Assembly (NCBI GenBank): GCA_013360485.1
Contig: JABWBN010000007.1
Span: 1-45,110 of the forward strand
Direction: 5' to 3'
Length of the DNA stretch: 45,110 nucleotides
From: Burkholderiaceae bacterium
GTDB taxonomy: Bacteria > Pseudomonadota > Gammaproteobacteria > Burkholderiales > Burkholderiaceae_C
A program made the translations under genes and the position numbers. This document shows, one piece after another, positions 1 through 9,505 of this stretch. The notes under the pieces were generated by a model. It worked only from the letters and a program-made list of their open reading frames with translations. It was not told where the DNA came from and did not search any database. Positions within the stretch are counted from its first letter, which is position 1. Each line of letters starts with the position of its first letter.

Positions 1-327
1 AGCTGCCGGTGCCGAAGGCGCTGCAGGCGCAGCGACTGCCGGCGCAGGTGCAGGTGCAGGCGCGGACGGCGCCGCGCCCGCCTGGCCCTCCGTGTCGATG
101 GTGGCGATGACCTGATCGCTCACCACCGTGCCGCCAGCCGCGACCACGTGCGCGGCGATCACTCCGCCAACGGGTGCCGGAACCTCGAGCACCACCTTGT
201 CGGTCTCGATCTCGATGATGATCTCGTCCATCGCCACGGCCTCGCCGGGCTGCTTCTTCCACTGCAGCAGCGTGGCCTCGGCCACGGATTCGGACAATTG
301 GGGAACCTTGACTTCAACGATTGCCAT
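1..327 (-). CDS. odhB: Dihydrolipoamide succinyltransferase (E2 of 2-oxoglutarate dehydrogenase), N-terminal part
   Basis: This is the first 109 codons of the E2 subunit, which carries the succinyl group from E1 to coenzyme A in the TCA cycle. The visible part is one complete lipoyl domain: the residues ETDKVVLEV hold the lysine that carries lipoate. It is followed by a linker of almost only Ala and Pro, as is usual between the lipoyl domain and the E1-binding domain. The ATG at 327 gives the standard family start [15 protein letters not shown]. The gene lies 113 bases downstream of sucA on the same strand, so the two are probably co-transcribed. The catalytic domain lies outside the window. 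It could in principle be another E2, but the sucA neighbour makes the succinyltransferase very likely. Confidence 0.93.
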   Translation of the reverse strand, partial: MAIVEVKVPQLSESVAEATLLQWKKQPGEAVAMDEIIIEIETDKVVLEVPAPVGGVIAAHVVAAGGTVVSDQVIATIDTEGQAGAAPSAPAPAPAPAVAAPAAPSAPAA

Positions 328-440
328 GATGTGTCTCTATCGATGCGGGGGTACCCGCGCCAGACCTGCCTGCCGCGCCGCCCACAGGGGCATCCGCGCA
401 GCGATGCGGCAGACCCCGGGCGCGCGGGCCGCCAGGGATG

Positions 441-3299
441 TCACTTGGTGAGCACGAAGCCCTTGAGCTTGGCGTAGGCCTGGTCGAGCAGCGCCTTCTG
501 CTGCTCCTGGTGCAGGTGGGCATAGCCCACAGCCGGCGATGCCGAAGGCGGACGCCCGGCGTAGCCCAGCTTCTGGCCCTCGTTCAGGTTCTCGTGAATG
601 TAGTGCTGCACGAAGAACCAGGCACCCTGGTTCTGGGGTTCATCCTGGCACCACACCACCTCGGTTGCTGCCGCGTAACGCTTGATCTCGGCGGCAAACG
701 CCTTGTGCGGGAAGGGATAGAGCTGCTCGACACGGATGACGGCCACATCGAGCGCCTTCTTCTCCTCGCGCTTCTTGACGAGGTCGTAGTAGACCTTGCC
801 CGAGCAGGCGATGATGCGGCGCACCTTTTCGGGCACGACGTCGGTGTTCTGCTCCGGAACCACGGTGCGGAACTCGCCGCGCGTGAACTCACTCAGCGGC
901 GACGTTGCGTCCTTGTTACGCAGCAGCGACTTGGGTGTCATGATGACCAGCGGCTTGCGGAACTGGCGCACCATCTGCCGGCGTAGCAGGTGGAAAATCT
1001 GGCTGGCCGAGGTGGGCTGGCAGATCTGCATGTTGTTGTCGGCCGCCAGCTGCATGAATCGCTCCAGGCGCGCGGAGCTGTGCTCCGGCCCCTGACCCTC
1101 GTAGCCATGCGGCAGCATCAGCGTCAGTCCATTGACGCGCCCCCACTTGACTTCGCCCGATGCGATGAACTGGTCGATGACCACCTGGGCACCATTGACG
1201 AAGTCGCCGAATTGCGCTTCCCAGATGGTGAGCGTGTTGGGCTCGGCACTGGCATAGCCGTACTCGAAGCCCAGCACCGCCTCCTCAGAGAGGATGGAGT
1301 CGATCACGACAAAGGGCGCCTGCGTTTCCGCCACATGCTCGAGCGGCACGTAGGTGCCGATGTCCCACTTCTCTCGGTTCTGGTCGTGCAACACGGCGTG
1401 GCGGTGCACGAAGGTGCCGCGGCCACAGTCCTCACCGGACAGGCGCACGCCGTAGCCCGAGGCCACCAGTGATGCATACGCCAGGTGTTCGCCCATGCCC
1501 CAGTCGACATTGATCTCGCCGCGTCCCATGGCTGCGCGATCGGCGATCACCTTTTCGACCAACGGGTGCAACTTGAAGTTCGCCGGCACCGTGGTGATGC
1601 GTTCTGCAAGGCGCTTGACCTCGACCAGCGGCAGCGCCGTGTCGGCCGAATCGGTCCACTTCTTGCCCAGGAACGGGACCCAGTCGACCGCGTACTTGCT
1701 CTTGAAGTTGGTGAGCACCGGGTCGGCGGTGTGCCGGCCGGCGTCGAAGGCCGCGCGCAGATCCTTGGCCATCTGGTCGGGGCCATCGGCGGGGAGCACC
1801 CCTTGTGTCACCAGCTTCTCGCCATAGAGCCTGCGCGTGCCCGGGTGCTTGGCAATCACCTTGTACATCAGCGGCTGGGTCAGGCTGGGCGTGTCCTGCT
1901 CGTTGTGGCCCAGCTTGCGGAAGCAGATGATGTCGACGACCACGTCCTTCTGGAACTGCTGGCGATAGTCGAGCGCGATCTGCGTGCACAGCACCACGGC
2001 CTCGGGATCGTCGCCGTTGACGTGCAGGACCGGCGCCTCGATCATCTTGACCACGTCCGAGCAGTACAGCGTCGAGCGGCTGTCTCGCGGATCGCTGGTG
2101 GTGAAGCCGATCTGGTTATTGATGACCAAGTGGACCGTGCCACCGGTTGAATAGCCGCGCGTCTGTGCCAGCGCCAGCGTTTCCATCACCACGCCCTGGC
2201 CCGCGAAAGCGGCGTCGCCGTGTACCAGCACCGGCAGGACCTGCGCGCCGGTCGAATCGCCACGGCGGTCCATGCGCGCCTTCACGCTTCCCTCGACCAC
2301 CGGATTCACGATCTCGAGGTGCGAGGGGTTGAACGCAAGGCTCAGGTGCACTGGCCCGCCAGCGGTGGAAATGTCGCTGGAAAAGCCCTGGTGGTATTTC
2401 ACGTCACCGGCCGGCAAGTGTTCCGGCGCGGTGTGCTCGAACTCGGCGAAGAGGTCCTTGGGCATCTTGCCCAGCGTATTGACCAACACGTTCAGCCGCC
2501 CGCGGTGGGCCATGCCGATCACGATTTCCTGCACGCCCTTGGCGCCAGCGCGCTGGACGAGTTCGTCCATGGCGGCGATGAAGCTCTCGCCGCCCTCGAG
2601 CGAGAATCGCTTCTGGCCCACGTACTTGGTGTGCAGGTAGCGTTCCAGGCCTTCTGCGGCAGTGAGGCGGTCCAGGATGTGCTTCTTGCCCGCCGCATCG
2701 AACGAGGGCTTGCTGCGAATCGACTCGAGCCGCTCCTGCCACCACCGCTTCTCGGTCGGATCGGTGCAGTGCATGAACTCGACGCCGATGGTGCCGCAGT
2801 AGGTATCCCGCAACGCCTGCACGATTTCGCGCAGGGTCATGTTCTCGGCCTTCGTGAAGTAGGTATTGGCCGCCGAGAACGTGATGTCCATGTCGGACTC
2901 GGTCAGGTCGTAGAACGCCGGCTCGAGTTCCGGAATCTTGGGTCGTTCGGTGCGCTTGAGCGGGTCGAGATCGGCCCAGCGGCTGCCCAGGAATCGGTAG
3001 GCGGCGATGAGCGACTGCACGTGCACCTGCTTGCGCGCCACCGCCAGGTCAGCCGAACTGGCCTTGACCGCAAAGGCGTTGGACTTGGCGCGCTGTGCAA
3101 ACGACTCGATCACCGGTGCATGCGCCACATCCCGCGTCTGCGAGCCATCGGTGGCCGGCACGTTCTGCAGGTTGTCGAAGTAGGCGCGCCAGTTGTCGGG
3201 CACGCTGCCCGGGTTGTCGAGGTAGGCCTCATAAAGTTCCTCGACATAGGGCGCATTGCCCCCGAACAGGTACGAATTGGACCTGTGCTGCTGCATCAT
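441..3299 (-). CDS. sucA: 2-oxoglutarate dehydrogenase E1 component
   Basis: This 952-residue thiamine-diphosphate enzyme decarboxylates 2-oxoglutarate and hands the succinyl group to the lipoyl arm of E2. The length is close to that of E. coli SucA (933). The N-terminal segment GNAPYVEELYEAYLDNP (from about residue 14) is the E2-binding helix of this family. The middle has VIGMAHRGRLNVLVNTLGK (about 260-280), VHGDAAFAGQGVVMETL and LVINNQIGFTT, which belong to the ThDP and active-site region; the C-terminal transketolase-like half is complete. Two ATG codons stand together at 3299 and 3296, and AAGGTGAG lies just upstream as a ribosome site. odhB follows downstream. No frameshift is visible. 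Confidence 0.98.
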   Translation of the reverse strand: MMQQHRSNSYLFGGNAPYVEELYEAYLDNPGSVPDNWRAYFDNLQNVPATDGSQTRDVAHAPVIESFAQRAKSNAFAVKASSADLAVARKQVHVQSLIAAYRFLGSRWADLDPLKRTERPKIPELEPAFYDLTESDMDITFSAANTYFTKAENMTLREIVQALRDTYCGTIGVEFMHCTDPTEKRWWQERLESIRSKPSFDAAGKKHILDRLTAAEGLERYLHTKYVGQKRFSLEGGESFIAAMDELVQRAGAKGVQEIVIGMAHRGRLNVLVNTLGKMPKDLFAEFEHTAPEHLPAGDVKYHQGFSSDISTAGGPVHLSLAFNPSHLEIVNPVVEGSVKARMDRRGDSTGAQVLPVLVHGDAAFAGQGVVMETLALAQTRGYSTGGTVHLVINNQIGFTTSDPRDSRSTLYCSDVVKMIEAPVLHVNGDDPEAVVLCTQIALDYRQQFQKDVVVDIICFRKLGHNEQDTPSLTQPLMYKVIAKHPGTRRLYGEKLVTQGVLPADGPDQMAKDLRAAFDAGRHTADPVLTNFKSKYAVDWVPFLGKKWTDSADTALPLVEVKRLAERITTVPANFKLHPLVEKVIADRAAMGRGEINVDWGMGEHLAYASLVASGYGVRLSGEDCGRGTFVHRHAVLHDQNREKWDIGTYVPLEHVAETQAPFVVIDSILSEEAVLGFEYGYASAEPNTLTIWEAQFGDFVNGAQVVIDQFIASGEVKWGRVNGLTLMLPHGYEGQGPEHSSARLERFMQLAADNNMQICQPTSASQIFHLLRRQMVRQFRKPLVIMTPKSLLRNKDATSPLSEFTRGEFRTVVPEQNTDVVPEKVRRIIACSGKVYYDLVKKREEKKALDVAVIRVEQLYPFPHKAFAAEIKRYAAATEVVWCQDEPQNQGAWFFVQHYIHENLNEGQKLGYAGRPPSASPAVGYAHLHQEQQKALLDQAYAKLKGFVLTK

Positions 3300-3601
3300 T
3301 GCTCGCTCACCTTACACCCCGGTTTCCAGGGCTATGATGGGTTGGAAAACCTTCCGCGTTCCCGGCTCGACCGGTTGGCGGATTGCGACCCGCCTTGACT
3401 GGATGGGCACCAGCAAGGGGACGGGAAGGACCTGGGTCATTCTCAGGGGTGCGACTTTAGCATCCGATGGTCGGATCTGCCTGCCGCATGTGGATTGGAA
3501 CCCACTGAACCTTGCCGAAGCTGACACGACGCACTGAATCGCCAGGACCGGCGCTCCATCGTGACCCGCCGCAGGCGCTTGCCCTCGCCGAGCAGCGGGC
3601 A
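3300..3601. other. Intergenic stretch upstream of sucA and the cysteine-cluster gene
   Basis: These roughly 300 bases separate the divergent sucA and the small cysteine-cluster gene. They must hold the sucA promoter, but I see no convincing -35/-10 pair on either strand. An open frame from a TTG at 3512 runs into the downstream gene. Its first 30 codons do not look conserved, so I treat them as non-coding. No RNA gene or repeat is seen. Confidence 0.4.
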
Positions 3602-3913
3602 GTGATCGTGTTGCATGTCCAGGCACCGCCCAAGCCGCCCGTCGGTCAACCCTGCAACGGTTGCGGTGTTTGCTGCGCTTGGCAGCCTTGCCCGCTGGGC
3701 ATGGTGGTATCCCGGCGCCGCCGCGGGGCGTGTTCGGCATTGCGCTGGGTGGACGAAGAGCGCCGGTATCGATGCGGTGTGCTGTGGGCGCCGGGCACCT
3801 CCCTGCCAGGACCGCTGCGTTGGATGGGGCCCCTGCTGGCACGACTGGCATCGCGCTGGATCGCTGCCGGATCGGGATGCGACTGCGACGCTGACACCGA
3901 CACCGAGGGCTAA
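3602..3913 (+). CDS. YkgJ-family small cysteine-cluster protein
   Basis: This is a small protein of about 103 residues. It has a dense cysteine motif near its N terminus, CNGCGVCC followed by QPCPLG, then ACSALRW and YRCGV, and a C-terminal WIAAGSGCDCD. This pattern (CxxCGxCC) is that of the YkgJ/UPF0153 family, presumed to bind zinc or an iron-sulfur cluster; the biochemical role of the family is not settled. The start is uncertain. The frame is open from a TTG at 3512, and in-frame GTG codons at 3602 and 3608 put the cysteines 15-20 residues from the N terminus. None has a clear ribosome site. It stands alone between sucA and the peptide-binding protein, so the context gives no function. 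Confidence 0.7.
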   Translation: MIVLHVQAPPKPPVGQPCNGCGVCCAWQPCPLGMVVSRRRRGACSALRWVDEERRYRCGVLWAPGTSLPGPLRWMGPLLARLASRWIAAGSGCDCDADTDTEG

Positions 3914-3981
3914 TCCGGAAGGCAGTCCCCATCTCGCCTCACTAGCATCGTCGCCTGTCCGCAACCAACGGAGATCGCCCG

Positions 3982-5556
3982 ATGTGCTTCAAGTCACTCC
4001 TGGCTGCCGCCGCCATGGCGGTCTGCCTGGCGCAACCTGCCCACGCCTCAACCCTGCGCTGGGCAGCGCAGAACGACATCCTGACCCTGGATCCGCACTC
4101 GCAAAACCATGCGACCACGAACGCGATCCTGATGCATGCCTACGAGGGCCTTACTCGGTACAGCGCCAAGTACGAGGTGGAGCCCGCACTGGCCACGAAG
4201 TGGACGTACATCTCGCCAACGCAAGTGCGCTTCGATCTGCGCAAGGGTGTCAAGTTCCATGACGGTTCGCCCTTCACCGCCGACGATGTCGTGTTCACGT
4301 TCAACCGGATCCGCCAGCCCCAGGGCACGATGCAGATCTACGTGACGGGGATCAACGAGGTCCGCAAGGTCGACGATCACACGGTCGACCTCATCCTTGC
4401 CTCGCCCAACCCCATCTTGCTGCGCAACATCATCGATTTCCGGATGATGAGCAAGACGTGGGCCGAGAAGAACCGCACCACCAACGTGCAGGACTACAAG
4501 GCCAAGGAAGAGAACTACGCTTCCCGCAATGTCAACGGCACAGGCCCGTACCAGATCACCGGCTGGGTTCCGGACCAGCGCGTCACCATGAAGGTCAATC
4601 CCGAGTGGTGGGACAAGGCTACGCTGGGCAATGTCACCGAGGTGGTGTTCACCCCGATCAAGTCCGACCCGACGCGTGTCGCAGCGCTGATCGCCGGCGA
4701 CGTCGACCTGCTGACCGACCTGCCCACGCAGGACGTGGCCAAGCTGCGCCAGGACTCCAAGCTCAAGGTGCTCGACGGCCCTGAAGTGCGCACGATCTTC
4801 ATCGCGCTGGACCAAGGCAGCGCCGAATTGAAGTACTCCAGCGTGAAGGGCAAGAACCCGTTCAAGGACAAGCGTGTGCGTGAAGCCTTGAGCATCGCCG
4901 TCGATCGCGAGGCCATCAAGCGCAACATCATGCGCGGACTGTCCATCCCGGCTGGCGTGATGGTGGCCCCAGGCGTCAACGGCAACACGCCCGACATCGA
5001 CGTCGCGCCGAAGGCCGACCCCGATCGCGCCAAGAAGCTCCTGGCCGAGGCCGGGTACCCGGATGGATTCGAGTTCCAGCTCAATTGCCCGAACAATCGT
5101 TACGTCAACGACGAGGAGATCTGCCAGGCCTTGTTGTCGATGTGGGCCAAGATCGGCATCAAGAACAAGTTGGTGGCCGAGCCCATGGCGCAGCATGCCG
5201 TGAAGTTCCAGAACTTCGATGCGTCGGCCTACATGCTGGGTTGGGGCATCGCGACCTATGACGCGCAGTACATGATCCAGTCGCTGGTGCGAACCAAGAC
5301 GACCGGCGCGGACGGCAACTTCAACTTCAACAAGATCAGTGACACGCGCATCGACCAGCTCACCGACGCGATGAAGTCCGAGACCGATATCGCCAAGCGC
5401 AATGCCATGATCCGCGAAGCCCTGCTGCGCATCCGCGACGAGCATCTGCTGCTGCAACTGCACCACCAGATGAGACCCTGGGCGATGAAGGCCGGGGTTA
5501 CGACAGTCCACCGGTCCGACGACCGGCCCGAGGCCCGGTTCACGTCGATCAAGTAG
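3982..5556 (+). CDS. ABC transporter periplasmic binding protein, peptide/nickel family (SBP_bac_5)
   Basis: This 524-residue solute-binding protein is of the DppA/OppA type. Residues 1-23 form a signal peptide (MCFKSLLAAAAMAVCLAQPAHA, cut after AHA). The mature protein starts with LRWAAQNDILTLDPHSQNHA and has the family block GVKFHDGSPFTADDVVF near residues 90-107, where these proteins describe the usual bound-ligand domain I. It would capture oligopeptides or a similar ligand in the periplasm and deliver it to an inner-membrane permease. No permease or ATPase gene is next to it here, so it is an orphan binding protein; such orphans are common in Burkholderiales. The ATG at 3982 has GGAG eight bases upstream. 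The ligand cannot be deduced from the sequence. Confidence 0.93.
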   Translation: MCFKSLLAAAAMAVCLAQPAHASTLRWAAQNDILTLDPHSQNHATTNAILMHAYEGLTRYSAKYEVEPALATKWTYISPTQVRFDLRKGVKFHDGSPFTADDVVFTFNRIRQPQGTMQIYVTGINEVRKVDDHTVDLILASPNPILLRNIIDFRMMSKTWAEKNRTTNVQDYKAKEENYASRNVNGTGPYQITGWVPDQRVTMKVNPEWWDKATLGNVTEVVFTPIKSDPTRVAALIAGDVDLLTDLPTQDVAKLRQDSKLKVLDGPEVRTIFIALDQGSAELKYSSVKGKNPFKDKRVREALSIAVDREAIKRNIMRGLSIPAGVMVAPGVNGNTPDIDVAPKADPDRAKKLLAEAGYPDGFEFQLNCPNNRYVNDEEICQALLSMWAKIGIKNKLVAEPMAQHAVKFQNFDASAYMLGWGIATYDAQYMIQSLVRTKTTGADGNFNFNKISDTRIDQLTDAMKSETDIAKRNAMIREALLRIRDEHLLLQLHHQMRPWAMKAGVTTVHRSDDRPEARFTSIK

Positions 5557-5583
5557 GCGGCACCACGTCGCTGAGAAGCACGG

Positions 5584-5601
5584 CGGGGCCCTTGGGCCCC
5601 G
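5584..5601. terminator. GC-rich hairpin between convergent genes
   Basis: An 8-bp perfect inverted repeat (CGGGGCCC / GGGCCCCG) with a two-base centre lies 27 bases after the binding-protein stop and 25 bases from the stop of the convergent nitronate monooxygenase gene. It could stop transcription from both sides. There is no real T run on either side, so intrinsic termination is only possible. Confidence 0.4.
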
Positions 5602-5626
5602 TCATCGTTCAGTCTCGTGCAATCGC

Positions 5627-6586
5627 TCAGGCCGTGCAGATGCGCCGTCGGGCCTGCTCGTATTCACGTGCCAGGCGTGCCACCAGCTCGGCAGCTGGGA
5701 TCACGCGGTCGACGACGCCGATCCCCTGGCCGCTGCCCCAAATGTCCTTCCAGGCCTTGCGGTTGCCCTCACCCGAGCCGAAGCTCATCTGGCTGGGATC
5801 GCTGCTGGGCAGGTTCTCGGGATCGAGGCCGGCATTGACGATCGATCCGCGCAGGTAGTTGCCCAGCACGCCCGTGAAGAGGCTGCTGTAGACGATGTCG
5901 TCACTCGTGGAATCGACGATCATCTGCTTGTAGGCATCCGAGGCCCGCGCCTCGTCGGTCGCAATGAATGCCGACCCGATGTACGCCAGGTCTGCGCCCA
6001 TTGCCTGTGCAGCCAGTACCGCGCCGCCGGTGGCGATGCTGCCCGACAAGGCCAGCGGCCCATCGAACCACAGGCGGATCTCCTGGACCAGCGCAAATGG
6101 GCTGCGGGTGCCGGCATGTCCACCGGCACCCGCCGCCACGGCGATCAGGCCGTCGGCGCCCTTCTCGATGGCCTTGCGCGCAAAGCCGTTGTTGATGACG
6201 TCGTGCAAGACGACGCCGCCCCATCCATGCACGGCGTCGTTGATATCGGTGCGCGCGCCCAGGCTGGTGATGACCACCGGCACCTTGTATTTCGCGCACA
6301 GCAGCATGTCCTGCTCGAGCCGGTCATTCGTCTTGTGCACGATCTGGTTGATCGCAAATGGCGCGGCCTTGCGTCCAGGCACCTCGCGCTCCCAGGCAGC
6401 GAGGGTCTCCGTGATTTCGGCGAGCCACTCATCGAGCTGCGATGCGGGCCGCGCATTCAACGCCGGCATCGATCCGACGATACCGGCCTTGCACTGTTCA
6501 ATGACGAGCTTCGGGTTGCTGATGATGAACAGGGGTGAGCCGATGACCGGCAGCGACAAGGTCGAAAACACGGGGGGCAATGACAC
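5627..6586 (-). CDS. Nitronate monooxygenase (2-nitropropane dioxygenase family)
   Basis: This is a 319-residue FMN-dependent TIM-barrel protein of the nitronate monooxygenase/YrpB family. It oxidises alkyl nitronates such as propionate 3-nitronate, a toxic metabolic compound, or in some members acts as an enoyl reductase. The sequence shows LPVIGSPLFIISNPKL at the N terminus, the barrel segment VVLHDVINNGFARKAIEKG, the phosphate-binding AAGAGGHAGT (about residues 150-160) and LSGSIATGGAVLAAQAMGAD (about 180-200), all typical. The start is GTG at 6586, preceded by AGGAG seven bases away. It lies 46 bases behind the acyl-CoA dehydrogenase on the same strand and may be the last gene of that transcript. 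The exact substrate is unknown. Confidence 0.9.
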   Translation of the reverse strand: MSLPPVFSTLSLPVIGSPLFIISNPKLVIEQCKAGIVGSMPALNARPASQLDEWLAEITETLAAWEREVPGRKAAPFAINQIVHKTNDRLEQDMLLCAKYKVPVVITSLGARTDINDAVHGWGGVVLHDVINNGFARKAIEKGADGLIAVAAGAGGHAGTRSPFALVQEIRLWFDGPLALSGSIATGGAVLAAQAMGADLAYIGSAFIATDEARASDAYKQMIVDSTSDDIVYSSLFTGVLGNYLRGSIVNAGLDPENLPSSDPSQMSFGSGEGNRKAWKDIWGSGQGIGVVDRVIPAAELVARLAREYEQARRRICTA

Positions 6587-6632
6587 GACAGGCTCCTAGG
6601 GATCAAATTGCAGGCGGCGTCGATCCGCCGCT

Positions 6633-8423
6633 TCAGAACGCGTCCAGCGCCATCGCGGTGACCGACCCGGCGCCCTCGACGATGGCGTCGCGCAGCCCCA
6701 GCGCCTTGGCCAGGATGTGCTCCGCATAGAAGCGAGCAGTGGCAATCTTGGCGCTCATGAAGGCGGCGTCTTCGCCGGCTGCAAGCAGGCGTTCCGCCAC
6801 CAGCAACGCGCGGCCCATCTGCCAGCCAGCCACCACGTTGCCCGCGAGCATCAGGTAGGGAACACTGCCCGCGTAGACCGCGTTGGCGTCGCTGCGCGCG
6901 TGGGTGGCCATGAAGTCCACGACATCGAGCAGCGCCCGTCGGCCGGCTGCCAAGCGCGTGGCCATCGCAGCAGCTGCCGCACCGCCGGCAGCAGCCAAGT
7001 CGCGCTCGGTCTGTTCGATCTGGGCTGCCACGGCGCGAGCCATGGCACCCCCATCGCGCGTGGTCTTGCGACCGACCAGGTCGTTGGCCTGGATCGCCGT
7101 CGTGCCTTCATAGATGGTGAGGATCTTGGCGTCGCGGTAGTGCTGCGCAGCACCCGTCTCCTCGATGAAACCCATGCCGCCGTGCACCTGCACGCCCAGG
7201 GACGTGACCTCCTGGCTCATCTCGGTGGAATAGCCCTTGACCAACGGCACGAGGAACTCGTAGAAGGCCTGGTTGTCGCGTCGAACGGTCGCGTCGGGAT
7301 GGGCATGCGCGGCATCGAATGCCGCCGCCGCCACCAACGCCATCGCGCGGCAGGCCTCGGTGTAGGCGCGCATGATCATGAGCATGCGACGCACATCGGG
7401 GTGGTGGATGATGGGCGCTGCACCGCTGACGCTGCCGTCCACGGGTCGGCTCTGAACCCGGTCGCGCGCGTACTGCACCGCTTGCTGGTACGCGCGCTCG
7501 GCCACAGCCACGCCCTGGACGCCCACCCCGTAGCGCGCGGCGTTCATCATCACGAACATGTACTCGAGGCCGCGGTTCTCCTGGCCCACCAGATAGCCGA
7601 CGGCCCCGCCGTGGTCGCCGAACTGCAGCACCGCTGTCGGGCTGGCCTTGATGCCCAGCTTGTGCTCGATCGACACGCAATGCACATCGTTGCGCGCAGC
7701 GTTGCTGCCGTCGGCGTTGTACAGATGCTTGGGCACGACGAACAGCGAAATGCCCTTCACACCCTCGGGTGCACCGCTGACCCGGGCCAACACGAGGTGC
7801 GCGATGTTGTCGGTGAGATCATGCTCGCCATAGGTGATGAAAATCTTGGTGCCGAAGACGCGGTAAGTGCCGTCTGGCTGCGGTTCAGCGCGCGTGCGCA
7901 CCAGCGACAGATCGGACCCGGCCTGCGGTTCGGTCAGGTTCATCGAGCCGGTCCAGCGGCCCTCGATCAGGCGCGGAATCAGCGTGGTCTTCTGTTCCTG
8001 GCTGCCGGCGGTGAGCAACGCCTCGATCGCACCGTCGGTGAGCAGCGGACACAACGCGAAGCTCAGGTTGGCGCTGTTGACCATCTCCTGGCACGCCGCG
8101 TGGATCAGCTTAGGCAGTCCCTGGCCACCGAACGCCACCGGATGGTGCAACCCTTGCCAGCCACCCTGGACGTACTGCTCGAACGCGGCCTTGAAGCCGG
8201 GCGTCGTCGTGACCCGGCCATCGCTGAAAGTCGACGGTTGAACATCGCCATCGCGGTTCAGCGGCGCGATCACGCCTTCGTTGAGCTTGGCGCACTCCTC
8301 GAGCACCGCAGCTGCCGTGTCGTAGCCCGCGTCCTCGTGGCCAGGCAGGCGAGCCACCGCATCGATATCTGCGAGGTGCTTCATCACGAACAGCATGTCC
8401 TTGACGGGAGCGCGATAGGTCAT
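6633..8423 (-). CDS. Acyl-CoA dehydrogenase, ~600-residue type
   Basis: This 596-residue FAD enzyme introduces a trans-2 double bond into an acyl-CoA and passes electrons to ETF. It is of the long type with an extra C-terminal domain, related to the DmdC group (3-methylmercaptopropionyl-CoA dehydrogenases) and to many uncharacterised fatty acyl-CoA dehydrogenases. Typical pieces are MNLTEPQAGSDLSLVRT (flavin and substrate site), KIFITYGEHDL, and GGMGFIEETGAAQHYRDAKI followed by LTIYEGTTAIQANDLVGRK. The frame is open to 8507, but ATG 8423 has GGAG eight bases upstream and gives the family start MTYRAPVKDMLFVM. etfA and etfB lie upstream on the same strand, which fits direct electron transfer. 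Chain length of the substrate cannot be told. Confidence 0.94.
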   Translation of the reverse strand: MTYRAPVKDMLFVMKHLADIDAVARLPGHEDAGYDTAAAVLEECAKLNEGVIAPLNRDGDVQPSTFSDGRVTTTPGFKAAFEQYVQGGWQGLHHPVAFGGQGLPKLIHAACQEMVNSANLSFALCPLLTDGAIEALLTAGSQEQKTTLIPRLIEGRWTGSMNLTEPQAGSDLSLVRTRAEPQPDGTYRVFGTKIFITYGEHDLTDNIAHLVLARVSGAPEGVKGISLFVVPKHLYNADGSNAARNDVHCVSIEHKLGIKASPTAVLQFGDHGGAVGYLVGQENRGLEYMFVMMNAARYGVGVQGVAVAERAYQQAVQYARDRVQSRPVDGSVSGAAPIIHHPDVRRMLMIMRAYTEACRAMALVAAAAFDAAHAHPDATVRRDNQAFYEFLVPLVKGYSTEMSQEVTSLGVQVHGGMGFIEETGAAQHYRDAKILTIYEGTTAIQANDLVGRKTTRDGGAMARAVAAQIEQTERDLAAAGGAAAAAMATRLAAGRRALLDVVDFMATHARSDANAVYAGSVPYLMLAGNVVAGWQMGRALLVAERLLAAGEDAAFMSAKIATARFYAEHILAKALGLRDAIVEGAGSVTAMALDAF

Positions 8424-8447
8424 TTCATTCTCCGGGAGGTCACGGAC

Positions 8448-8475
8448 CGAGGGGCGTCCCGCACGACGCCCCTCG
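8448..8475 (-). other. 11-bp perfect hairpin between etfA and the acyl-CoA dehydrogenase gene
   Basis: CGAGGGGCGTC pairs with GACGCCCCTCG around a six-base loop. It lies in the 151-base gap between the etfA stop and the dehydrogenase start, without a T run. It may tune expression between the two genes (mRNA end protection or partial termination). Confidence 0.45.
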
Positions 8476-8574
8476 ACATTGGAAACTGCGCCCGTCGCAC
8501 GCAACACTCGCGTGCAACGGCGCCATGGGCCTGCCGCGGCAATCAGGCGTTGCGCCTGCGCCAGGCCTTCGGGC

Positions 8575-9504
8575 TCAAATCGACTTCACCAGTTCGGGCA
8601 CCGCCGCGAACAGATCGGCTTCGAGCCCGTAATCGGCCACGCTGAAGATCGGGGCCTCGGGGTCCTTGTTGATCGCAACGATCACCTTGGAGTCCTTCAT
8701 GCCCGCGAGGTGCTGGATGGCGCCCGAGATGCCACAGGCCACGTAGAGCTGCGGCGCCACGATCTTCCCGGTCTGGCCCACCTGCCAATCGTTGGGTGCA
8801 TACCCTGCGTCGACCGCTGCGCGGCTGGCGCCCAGCGCCGCGCCGAGCTTGTCGGCAAGCGGCGTGAGCACTTCGTTGAACTTCTCGCTCGAGCCCATCG
8901 CCCGGCCACCCGAAACGATGATCTTCGCCGCGGTCAGCTCGGGTCTGTCACTCTTCGTGACGTCGCGCCCGGCGAACGAACTCTGCCCGCTGTCGGCCAC
9001 CGCCGCGATCGACTCCACGGCCGCAGAACCGCCCGCGGAAGCTGGGTCGAACCCGGTGGTGCGCACGGTGATCACCTTGATCGAATCGCCGCTCTGCACC
9101 GTCGCCACGGCATTGCCGGCATAGATCGGGCGCTCGAACGTATCGGCCGCCACAACCTTGGTGATGTCGCTGATCTGGGCGACATCCAGACGGGCCGCCA
9201 CGCGCGGCGCCACGTTCTTGCCGCTGGCTGTGGCCGGGAACAGGATGTGGCTGTAGCTGGGAGCCAACGCGAGCACCTGTGCAGCGACGTTTTCGGCCAG
9301 ACCGTCGGCCAGGCTTGCACCTTCGGCATGCAGCACTTTGGCCACGCCTTGAACCTGGGCGGCCGCTTGCGCCACCGCCGCCGCGCCCTGCCCCGCAACC
9401 AGCACATGCACGTCCGCCCCGCAGGCTTGGGCCGCCGTGACCGTGTTCAGCGTCGCGCCCTTGAGATGAACGTTGTCGTGTTCAGCAATCACCAGGATGG
9501 CCAT
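8575..9504 (-). CDS. etfA: Electron transfer flavoprotein subunit alpha
   Basis: This is the 309-residue FAD-binding subunit of ETF, the soluble heterodimer that takes electrons from acyl-CoA dehydrogenases and gives them to ETF:quinone oxidoreductase. The C-terminal FAD domain has the signature [13 protein letters not shown] (about 200-212) and [35 protein letters not shown] (about 240-280), with the late motif [17 protein letters not shown]. The gene starts one base after the etfB stop, so the two subunits are translationally coupled. The length matches the usual 305-315. Confidence 0.97.
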   Translation of the reverse strand: MAILVIAEHDNVHLKGATLNTVTAAQACGADVHVLVAGQGAAAVAQAAAQVQGVAKVLHAEGASLADGLAENVAAQVLALAPSYSHILFPATASGKNVAPRVAARLDVAQISDITKVVAADTFERPIYAGNAVATVQSGDSIKVITVRTTGFDPASAGGSAAVESIAAVADSGQSSFAGRDVTKSDRPELTAAKIIVSGGRAMGSSEKFNEVLTPLADKLGAALGASRAAVDAGYAPNDWQVGQTGKIVAPQLYVACGISGAIQHLAGMKDSKVIVAINKDPEAPIFSVADYGLEADLFAAVPELVKSI

Positions 9505-9505
9505 C

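Noticed and set aside
128-477. Small open frames on the plus strand opposite odhB
   Set aside because: They are shadows of the lipoyl domain coding strand and have no ribosome site.
4048-5511. Long open frame antisense to the ABC binding protein
   Set aside because: It is rich in His, Asp and Arg with no family pattern, a typical shadow of a GC-rich gene; the plus-strand protein has a signal peptide and clear family motifs.
6717-8645. 642-codon open frame antisense to the acyl-CoA dehydrogenase
   Set aside because: Its composition is that of an antisense shadow; the dehydrogenase on the minus strand has full family motifs and a ribosome site.
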